From NCBI GenBank assembly GCA_003222275.1, contig QHVJ01000030.1, forward strand, positions 1 to 33,739: a stretch of 33,739 bases of DNA, read 5' to 3'. Within the stretch, counting starts at the first letter, position 1. Every line of letters begins with the position of its first letter. The notes below the pieces were generated by a model. It did not search any database. It saw only the letters and a program-made list of their open reading frames with translations, and had not been told where the DNA came from. The DNA comes from Acidobacteriota bacterium. Its GTDB lineage: Bacteria; Acidobacteriota; Vicinamibacteria; Fen-336. The translations under genes and the position numbers were made by a program. Of the stretch, positions 24,719 to 30,876 are shown piece after piece.

Positions 24719-24777
24719 CCGGATTCATTTCGGCGCGAGCGAGGGGGGTTCAAGGGGGCGCGCCGCAGCGCCCCCCT
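24719..24777 (-). repeat. Two-hairpin intergenic element fused to the 3' end of rsmB
   Basis: Read on the minus strand from GTCATCAAGC. Hairpin 1 has arms AGGGGGGCGC (24768-24777) and GCGCCCCCT (24753-24761) with one extra G, loop TGCGGC. Then come CCCCCC and GCTCGC. Hairpin 2 is CCGAA-ATGAA-TCCGG (24719-24733, one A.C mismatch). The rsmB stop codon TGA (24725-24727) is in the loop of hairpin 2. Confidence 0.75.
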
Positions 24778-26056
24778 GCTTGATGACGACGGCGGCGAAG
24801 AAGGCGTCGCCCCCGTCTCGTTCGGGGCGCGTGGAAGCATAGCCGCCGTCCGCGAACCGCGTGACCCAGCCGGCCAGCGGCGCCAGGCTGAACTCGGGAT
24901 GCCCGTCGAGGAAGGCCCGGACGATCTGCTCTCCCTCCTCGGGCTCCCCGGAGCAGACGGAATAAACGAGCTTGCCGCCGGGCCGGACGAGCGTGGCCAC
25001 GCTCTCGAGGAGCTCCCGCTGCCGGCGGGCGTGACGCAGGACGTCGCGCTCCATGGTTCGCCACCGGATGTCGGGATGGCGGGACAGCGTTCCAAGCCCG
25101 GTGCAGGGCGCGTCGAGAAGGACGGAGTCGAAGAGGCGTCCGAAGGGCGGCCGGCGCGCATCCGCCCCGACGAGCCGGACCGAGGTCGCGCCCCAGCGCT
25201 CCACGAGGCCGGCCATGCGCTGCAGGCGGGGAAGCGACGCCTCGGCCGCGACCACACGACCCTTTTCGCCCAGCAGATCGGCGAGCAGCGTCGTCTTGCC
25301 GCCAGGCGCCGCGCACGCGTCGAGGAGGAGCGCGCCCTCGGCGGCCAGGTGGGCCGCCATCTGCGACCCCTGGTCTTGAAGATAGATCGTGCCCTCCGCG
25401 GAGAGCGTGGGCGCCCGACCCTCCACGATCCACGCTCCGGGGACGGTGAGAGGACGAGGCTCGAGGCCCTCGGCGCGCACGCGCTCCTGAGCGTCCGGCA
25501 CTCGCGGGTTGAGCCGGAACACGGTCGGCGGCGGATCGAGGAGCGCCCGGGCGCGGGCCACCGCCGTCGCCGGTCCGAGCCGCGCCCGCCAACGCGTCGC
25601 CAGCCAGCGCGGGAGCGAGCCCGTGGTCGTCAGCCAGCCCAGGGGATCCGTGACCGCATCGGGGAACACCGGCGGGCCTTCGCGGGCCAGGCGCCGGAGA
25701 ACGGCGTTGACGAGGCCGGTTGCGCGCGGGGCCGACTCTCGGGCCAGCTCCACCGATTCGGAGACGGCGGCCCGCGCCGGCACGCGCAGGTGCATCAGCT
25801 GATACGCGCCCAGGCGCAGGATCGCCTTCAACGGAGCTTCGAGTCGCGAGAAGGGGCCGTCGAGCAGACGCGCACAGGCGAAGTCCAGCGCGGCGCGGCG
25901 GCGCAGCGTGCCGAGCACCAGCTCGTGAAGGAAGGCCCGGTCGCGTCCGGAGAGCCTCTCGACGTCGTCGGCCGCGAGCCGGTCCGCCAGGGTGGGGCCC
26001 CCGCGCTCCGTGTCGAGGAGAACGCGGAGGGCGACCTGGCGCGTTGCCGTGGCCAC
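24725..26056 (-). CDS. rsmB: 16S rRNA (cytosine-967-C5)-methyltransferase with repeat-derived C-terminus
   Basis: 443 residues from GTG 26056. The N-terminal NusB-like RNA-binding domain is at about 1-140 (ALRVLLDTERGGPTLADRL, LRLGAYQLMHL). The methyltransferase has YLQDQGSQMAAHL, motif I LLDACAAPGGKT (245-255), and the two cysteines of the C5-methyltransferase mechanism, Cys318 in DAPCTGLGTLSRHPDIRW and Cys368 in YSVCSGEPEEGE. The family normally ends within a few residues of the DAFFAAVVIK-like strand. Here about 17 more residues (QGGAAARPLEPPSLAPK) are encoded by an intergenic repeat, which also provides the stop. The start is only 4 bases after fmt. Confidence 0.93.
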   Translation of the reverse strand: MATATRQVALRVLLDTERGGPTLADRLAADDVERLSGRDRAFLHELVLGTLRRRAALDFACARLLDGPFSRLEAPLKAILRLGAYQLMHLRVPARAAVSESVELARESAPRATGLVNAVLRRLAREGPPVFPDAVTDPLGWLTTTGSLPRWLATRWRARLGPATAVARARALLDPPPTVFRLNPRVPDAQERVRAEGLEPRPLTVPGAWIVEGRAPTLSAEGTIYLQDQGSQMAAHLAAEGALLLDACAAPGGKTTLLADLLGEKGRVVAAEASLPRLQRMAGLVERWGATSVRLVGADARRPPFGRLFDSVLLDAPCTGLGTLSRHPDIRWRTMERDVLRHARRQRELLESVATLVRPGGKLVYSVCSGEPEEGEQIVRAFLDGHPEFSLAPLAGWVTRFADGGYASTRPERDGGDAFFAAVVIKQGGAAARPLEPPSLAPK

Positions 26057-26060
26057 CCGC

Positions 26061-26987
26061 CTATCCGAGCCGCTCGCCCGGCTTGAGACGGGCCCCGGCC
26101 GCGAAGGCCGCGGCCGGCATCGGGTGGCGGCTCTCCGGTTGCACCTCGACCAGCCGCAAGGCGGTGCCTTCTCCACAGGCGACGACGAGCCCGTCGCGAC
26201 CCGCCCGGAGCAGGGTGCCCGGAGTCCCGCTCGCCGCCTCGACCTGCGCGCGCAGGACCCGCAGACCCCGGCCGCGCAGGCGGGTGTGCGCCCCCGGCCA
26301 GGCGTGGAAGCCGAGGACCCTGCGGGCCAGGGCGGGGGCCGGGAGCCGCCAGTCCATGAGGCCGTCTTCCTTCTTTATGAGGGGGGCGAGGCTCGCCCGG
26401 GCGGGATCCTGCGGCCGCGGAACGATGGCACCTTCTTCCAGTCCCTTCAGCGTGCGCACGAGCAATTCGCCGCCCAGGGCGGCGAGGCGCGACTCGAGGA
26501 CCTCGGCGGTTTCCTCCGCGCCGATGGGCGTCGCTTCGGCAAGGAGCAGCGGCCCGGTATCGAGCCCCTCGTCGATGAGCATCGTCGTCACACCGGTCTC
26601 GGCCTCGCCGTTGACGATCGCCCACTGCACCGGCGCCGCGCCGCGATAGCGGGGAAGGAGCGAAGCGTGGACGTTGACGGTGCCGCGCGGAGCGATGTCG
26701 ATCACGCGGCGGGGCAGGATCTGGCCGTAGGCGACGACGACCTGGACCTCGGGCACGAGCGCCTCCAGGGCGGCGACCGATTCCGGCTCGCGGACCCGGC
26801 GGGGTTGAAGGACCTTCAGGCCGCGGGCGGCCGCCACCGGCTTCAGCGGCGGCGGCGAGAGCTCGCGTCCGCGGCCCTTCTCGCGGTCGGGCTGGGTGAC
26901 CACCGCGGCGACGTCGTGGCCGGCGGCGAGAAGCGCTTCGAGCGAGGGGATGGCGAAGCTCCCGCTGCCGAGGAACACCACGCGCAT
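26061..26987 (-). CDS. fmt: Methionyl-tRNA formyltransferase
   Basis: 308 residues. Formylates initiator Met-tRNA with 10-formyl-THF. Catalytic signature VNVHASLLPRYRGAAPVQWA (Asn, His) with the partner Asp in MLIDEGLDTGPLL. The N-terminus RVVFLGSGSFAIPSLEALL and the loop TQPDREKGRGRELSPPPLK are typical. A C-terminal OB-like domain (VLGFHAWPGAHTRL onwards) binds tRNA. ATG 26987 is 3 bases after the def stop. Confidence 0.97.
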   Translation of the reverse strand: MRVVFLGSGSFAIPSLEALLAAGHDVAAVVTQPDREKGRGRELSPPPLKPVAAARGLKVLQPRRVREPESVAALEALVPEVQVVVAYGQILPRRVIDIAPRGTVNVHASLLPRYRGAAPVQWAIVNGEAETGVTTMLIDEGLDTGPLLLAEATPIGAEETAEVLESRLAALGGELLVRTLKGLEEGAIVPRPQDPARASLAPLIKKEDGLMDWRLPAPALARRVLGFHAWPGAHTRLRGRGLRVLRAQVEAASGTPGTLLRAGRDGLVVACGEGTALRLVEVQPESRHPMPAAAFAAGARLKPGERLG

Positions 26988-26990
26988 GGG

Positions 26991-27509
26991 CTACTCATCC
27001 CAATCGTCGCTGCGGACCTTCTTGCGCAGCTTGCGCTTCATGAGGTCGCGCTTCAGCGGGGTGAGGCGATCGACGAAGAGCAGGCCGTCGATGTGGTCGA
27101 TCTCGTGGCAGAAGGCGCGCGCCAGCAGGTCGGTCGCCGTGTAGACGCGCTCCCGGCCGTCGGGGTCGAGGCCCTTCACGACCACCCGCGCCGGGCGCAC
27201 CGGGGTGCCGCCGAAGCCGGGCACCGACAGGCATCCCTCCTCGTGCCGCTGCTCGCCCTCCCGCTCCACGAACTCCGGGTTCACGACGGTGATGAGCGCG
27301 CCCTTCTCCTCGCCGACGGACAGGTCGATGACGATGACCCGGAGGGGCACGCCGATCTGGGGAGCGGCGAGGCCGATGCCGGGGGCGGCGTACATCGTCT
27401 CCACCATGTCCCTGACGAGGGTGGCGAGCGCGCCGTCGAATTCCTTCACGGGAGCCGACGGAGCGTGAAGCACGGGGTCGCCCCACCTGACTATCGGCCG
27501 CAGCGCCAC
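26991..27509 (-). CDS. def: Peptide deformylase
   Basis: 172 residues. Metalloenzyme removing the N-formyl group from nascent proteins. The three motifs are intact: GIGLAAPQIG (44-53), EEGCLSVPG (90-98, Cys93 metal ligand), and HEIDH (135-139, His135 and His139 ligands, Glu136 base). GTG 27509 gives the standard MALRPIVRWGDPVL start. It is the first gene of an eight-gene minus-strand run (def-fmt-rsmB-PASTA-rpe-thioesterase-epimerase-BamD-like). Confidence 0.97.
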   Translation of the reverse strand: MALRPIVRWGDPVLHAPSAPVKEFDGALATLVRDMVETMYAAPGIGLAAPQIGVPLRVIVIDLSVGEEKGALITVVNPEFVEREGEQRHEEGCLSVPGFGGTPVRPARVVVKGLDPDGRERVYTATDLLARAFCHEIDHIDGLLFVDRLTPLKRDLMKRKLRKKVRSDDWDE

Positions 27510-27529
27510 GGGATCAATGGTATTCGATG

Positions 27530-27535
27530 TAGCAT
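27530..27535 (+). promoter_or_regulatory. Putative -10 (TAGCAT) for the sialidase-like gene
   Basis: TAGCAT preceded by ATG, with no convincing -35. The start point would be near 27542, about 20 nt before ATG 27563, which has GAAAGGA as ribosome site. The opposite strand reads TGCTACAT and might serve def. Only 53 bases separate the two divergent starts. Confidence 0.35.
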
Positions 27536-27562
27536 CCGCTCATCCCGAAAGGACGGTGTTCC

Positions 27563-29056
27563 ATGACGGTCACCCGGCTCGTTGTCGCCGCCATCCTCAC
27601 TGCGGCCACATCCGCGTCGTTTGCCGGCGCCCAAACGACCCAGAGCGCGAACAATCCCACCTGGTGGGACAAATATCTCTACCTCTCCAAGAACGGTTCC
27701 GACTCCGCGCCGGGAACCAGCACGTCGGCGAGCGTCGGCGACAACGTCGACGTCTCCGCGGAGTGCGGTCCCCAGAGCGAGACCTACATCACTCTGAACC
27801 CCTCGCGGCCCCGCGTCCTCGCCGCGGGCTCGAACGAGATCTTCCGCGACCCGATGCGCGGCTACTTCTCCTCCGACGGAGGAGCGACCTGGGGCGGCGT
27901 CGACCTCCCACTCCCGGCGCCGCGGCAAGGAACCAACGACCAGCGCTTCGGCTCCGACCCGTCCCTCGCTTTCGATACCCGGAGCAATCTTTATTACAGC
28001 TACATCGTGGTGTTCTTCGGCAACGGCTCAGGTGTCAACGGCACCGAGATGGCGGTGGCTCGCTCCACCGACGGGGGCCGGACCTATCCTTCCGTGACCT
28101 ACTTCAACTTCGAGACCGGCTCCAGCCGTTTCAACGACAAGCCGATGATCGCGGCCGATACCAACGCGAAGAGCCCGTTTCGGGACAACGTGTACGTCGC
28201 CTGGGATGCCGCGGTGGGCGGAAGCGGCGGCGGCGGAGTGCGCATGGGCCGGTCGACCGACCACGCCGCGAGCTTTTCGGTCAACCGCGCCGACGATCCC
28301 AAGGGCCCTGGCAAGGCGATCGGGGCCGTGCCCTTCGTGGGTCCGGCGGGCGAGGTGTACGTAGCCTGGAACGACTACAAGGCGAACACGATCGGCTTCA
28401 ATCGCTCCTTCGATGGCGCGGCGACCTGGGGAACGCCGAGCGTCGTCGCCGCCAAGCACATCCCCTTCGACATCGGCATCCCCGCCGAGTCTTTCCGCGG
28501 AGCGCTCGTCTACCCCGCCTGCGACGCCGACCGGTCGAGCGGTCCGCACCGCGGGCGGTTGTACTGCTCGTGGCTCGATCTGAACGCCGACGGCATCACG
28601 ACCGGGATCATGCTGTCCTTCTCCGACGACCGGGGAGGGAGCTGGTCGCCGGCGGCACCTCTAGGAGATCGCGTCGCGAGGGTGGACCGCTTCAACCACT
28701 GGCTGTCGGTCGATCCGGTGACCGGGCAGGTGACGGTCGCTTTCTACGACACGCGCAACGACACGACCGGCAACCGCTACCAGACCGACTACTACCTGGC
28801 GCGGTCCTCCGACGGTGTGAGCTGGCTGGCCGACACCCGGGTCAGCGACGTGAGCTCCAACGAGCACGATTGCGACGGGACCTTCCCTTGTGTCGCGATC
28901 AACTACGGCAACCAGCAGGGCGACTACGAAGGCCTCGTCTCGTTCGGCGGCATCTCATACCCGGTCTGGACCGACAGCCGCCGCCAGCTCGAGCCGGCCT
29001 CGGGCTGCCGCCGTCCGTTCCTGATGGAGGAGGTCTTCACCGCCGCGGTTCAGTAG
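27563..29056 (+). CDS. Secreted Asp-box (sialidase-like beta-propeller) protein
   Basis: 497 residues. A signal peptide (about 1-23, LVVAAILTAATSASFAGA) is followed by a beta-propeller with several Asp-box turns S-x-D-x-G-x-x-W or near forms: SSDGGATW (103-110), STDGGRTY, STDHAASF, SFDGAATW, SDDRGGSW and SSDGVSW. These mark BNR/sialidase-like folds. The arginine triad of true sialidases is not obvious, so enzymatic activity is unproven; many such proteins are glycan-binding or of unknown role. Four cysteines in CDADRSS..., YCSW, HDCDGTFPCV and SGC suggest disulphides and export. It is transcribed alone, divergent from def, and its 3' side carries two repeat hairpins. Confidence 0.85.
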   Translation: MTVTRLVVAAILTAATSASFAGAQTTQSANNPTWWDKYLYLSKNGSDSAPGTSTSASVGDNVDVSAECGPQSETYITLNPSRPRVLAAGSNEIFRDPMRGYFSSDGGATWGGVDLPLPAPRQGTNDQRFGSDPSLAFDTRSNLYYSYIVVFFGNGSGVNGTEMAVARSTDGGRTYPSVTYFNFETGSSRFNDKPMIAADTNAKSPFRDNVYVAWDAAVGGSGGGGVRMGRSTDHAASFSVNRADDPKGPGKAIGAVPFVGPAGEVYVAWNDYKANTIGFNRSFDGAATWGTPSVVAAKHIPFDIGIPAESFRGALVYPACDADRSSGPHRGRLYCSWLDLNADGITTGIMLSFSDDRGGSWSPAAPLGDRVARVDRFNHWLSVDPVTGQVTVAFYDTRNDTTGNRYQTDYYLARSSDGVSWLADTRVSDVSSNEHDCDGTFPCVAINYGNQQGDYEGLVSFGGISYPVWTDSRRQLEPASGCRRPFLMEEVFTAAVQ

Positions 29057-29075
29057 GCGCTCTCCCCCGCGTCGC

Positions 29076-29180
29076 TCGCTCGGGAGTGAATCCCTCGCGT
29101 TCATCGTCAATGTCGGGGGGTACCAGCATCAGCACCCCCCGAACCCCCCGGTCGCTCGCTCGGGAGTGAATCCCTCGCTC
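29076..29180 (+). repeat. Intergenic element copy between the sialidase-like gene and aroC
   Basis: Two second-type hairpins, GGGA-GTGAA-TCCC at 29082-29094 and 29163-29175, each preceded by CGCTCGCTCG, flank a first-type hairpin CGGGGGGT (29115-29122)/ACCCCCCG (29135-29142). The neighbouring genes converge here, so the element could act as a two-way terminator. Confidence 0.75.
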
Positions 29181-29193
29181 GCTGCTCGCTTCT

Positions 29194-30372
29194 TTAGCGC
29201 TTCTCGAGGAACGCCTTCCACTGGGCGCGGCTCGCGTCGAGATGGTCGAGGAACTCGGCCAGCGAATCGCCGCCCAGCTTCTCGAGCAGCGCGTCGGCCG
29301 CCACCCAGCACACCATCGCCTCGCCCACCACCCCGGCGGCCGGCACGACGCAGGTGTCGCTGCGCTCCACGGACGCGGCCTCGGGCTCCTTGGTCCGCAG
29401 GTCGATGGAGCGCAGCGGGACGAGCAGCGTGGGGATGGGCTTGACCACCGCCCTCGCCCGCAGTTCCTCGCCGTTGGTGACGCCGCCCTCGAGGCCCCCG
29501 GCGCGATTGCTGCCGCGGTGCAGGCCGCGTTTCTCGTCGTAGAAGATCTCGTCGTGGAAGGCGGAGCCCGCCAGCTCGCCCCCCTCGAAGCCCGCGCCCA
29601 GCGCGACGGCCTTCACCGCCGGGATCGACATGAGGGCCTGGGCGAGCCGGCCGTCCAGCCGGCGGTCCCATTGCCCGAAAGACCCCAGGCCGGGGGGCAG
29701 GCCGCGCACCACGACCTCGAAGACGCCGCCGACGGTGTCGCCGGCGCGCTTCGCCTTGTCGATCTCGGCGATCATGGCCTCGGCTACGCGCGCGTCGGCG
29801 CACCGGACCGGGCTCTCCTCGATGCGATCCAATGCTTCCCACGCCACCGGCGGCCCTGCGGGCAGCGCCGCGGCGCCGATGCGGACCACGTGGCTCCTCA
29901 CTTGCGCGCCGGCCGCGTCGAGCAGGCCGCGAACGAGCGCCCCCGCCGCGACGCGCGAGGCCGTCTCGCGGGCACTGGCCCTCTCGAGCACACTGCGCAG
30001 ATCGTCGGTGACGTACTTGAGCGCCCCCGCGAGGTCGGCGTGGCCGGGCCGTGGCCGCTTGAGGGCTCGCCGCGCCTTCGCCTCCGGCGGCTGCGGCTCG
30101 GCCGACATCACGTCTTTCCAGTTCTCGTGGTCGCGGTTGCGGATCACGAAGCTGACCGGGCTGCCGAGGGTGGCGCCGTGCCGGACCCCGGAGAGGATCT
30201 CCACGACGTCGCTCTCGATCTTCATACGGCCGCCCCGGCCGTAGCCTCCCTGGCGGCGCCGCAGATCCGCGTCGATCGCGGCGCGGTCGACCGGCACGCC
30301 GGCGGGAAGACCCTCGACGACGATCGTGAGGGCGGGGCCGTGTGATTCGCCGGCGGTAAGGAGTCGCAGCAT
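29194..30372 (-). CDS. aroC: Chorismate synthase
   Basis: 392 residues. Uses reduced FMN to convert 5-enolpyruvylshikimate-3-phosphate to chorismate, the last step of the common aromatic pathway. Signatures: N-terminal LRLLTAGESHGPAL (His11), YGRGGRMKIESD, the basic block RPRPGHADLAGALKY, and RASARETASRVAAGAL. GSNRAGGLEGGVTNGE completes the set. Full length. ATG 30372 has no Shine-Dalgarno, and the promoter at 30394-30422 predicts a leader of only about 15 nt. Confidence 0.97.
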   Translation of the reverse strand: MLRLLTAGESHGPALTIVVEGLPAGVPVDRAAIDADLRRRQGGYGRGGRMKIESDVVEILSGVRHGATLGSPVSFVIRNRDHENWKDVMSAEPQPPEAKARRALKRPRPGHADLAGALKYVTDDLRSVLERASARETASRVAAGALVRGLLDAAGAQVRSHVVRIGAAALPAGPPVAWEALDRIEESPVRCADARVAEAMIAEIDKAKRAGDTVGGVFEVVVRGLPPGLGSFGQWDRRLDGRLAQALMSIPAVKAVALGAGFEGGELAGSAFHDEIFYDEKRGLHRGSNRAGGLEGGVTNGEELRARAVVKPIPTLLVPLRSIDLRTKEPEAASVERSDTCVVPAAGVVGEAMVCWVAADALLEKLGGDSLAEFLDHLDASRAQWKAFLEKR

Positions 30373-30393
30373 GGCGGGGGGCGCTCGATCGGC

Positions 30394-30422
30394 AGCCTAG
30401 GTCACGCCCCGAACCGTGTCAA
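30394..30422 (-). promoter_or_regulatory. Promoter of aroC
   Basis: Minus strand perfect TTGACA (30417-30422), a 17-base spacer and TAGGCT (30394-30399). The short predicted leader fits the absent ribosome site. Confidence 0.7.
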
Positions 30423-30426
30423 ACCC

Positions 30427-30488
30427 AGGGAAAAGCCCTGTAGAGAGGGAAAAGCCGCCGCGCCGAGCTTCGTTTGCTTGCGGCGGCT
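30427..30488. repeat. Direct repeats and a hairpin upstream of the aroC promoter
   Basis: AGGGAAAAGCC occurs twice, at 30427-30437 and 30446-30456 (19 bases apart), beginning 5 bases beyond the aroC -35, where an activator could sit. AGCCGCCGC (30453-30461) and GCGGCGGCT (30480-30488) form a perfect 9-bp stem with an 18-base loop. A further direct repeat TGTGACA lies at about 30488-30510. Function unknown. Confidence 0.5.
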
Positions 30489-30610
30489 GTGACACCGCGG
30501 TTTGTGTGACAGCAGGCCGGCGTCTTCCGAGCCCTTGCCAGTAACCTTGGCTCCTCACTCGGCACCCGGTACCCACGTCGATATCCCCGGAACACAATTC
30601 CAAGCCAAGC

Positions 30611-30856
30611 CGCGAGCGGAGCGGGATTCACTCCCGCGAAGCGAGTGGGTGGGCGCGAGGGGCGCGAAGTCGAACGAAGTGAGACGAGCGCCAACCTCGC
30701 GTATACGACGCGACGCGACAGCGTCGCACCTCGGACCCTGGGGGGTGCGCCGCTAGCACCCATAGGAAGCCACAAGCTGCGAGCGTAGCGGGATTCACTC
30801 CCGCGGAGCGAGCGGGGGGTCTGGGGGGTGCGCCGCTAGCACCCCCCAGCTTGATG
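30611..30856 (-). repeat. Intergenic element copies in the 504-base gap before the regulator gene
   Basis: Read on the minus strand: a complete copy (30782-30856) with hairpin 1 CTGGGGGGTGC/GCACCCCCCAG (30821-30849, loop TAGCGGC) and hairpin 2 GCGGGA-GTGAA-TCCCGC (30788-30804). A second, partial copy has hairpin 1 at 30738-30761 (one arm shortened), and a lone hairpin 2 lies at 30621-30637. Between them GCGACGC-GACA-GCGTCGC (30710-30727) forms a further perfect hairpin. The complete copy is almost identical to the one upstream of bactofilin, in opposite orientation. No gene is convincing in the gap. Confidence 0.8.
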
Positions 30857-30876
30857 AAGGATCAAGGAGGATGTGC

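Noticed and set aside
23230-25257. A 675-residue form of ribulose-phosphate epimerase
   Set aside because: The upstream part is an out-of-frame reading of the PASTA and rsmB genes; the barrel starts at ILAPSILAADF.
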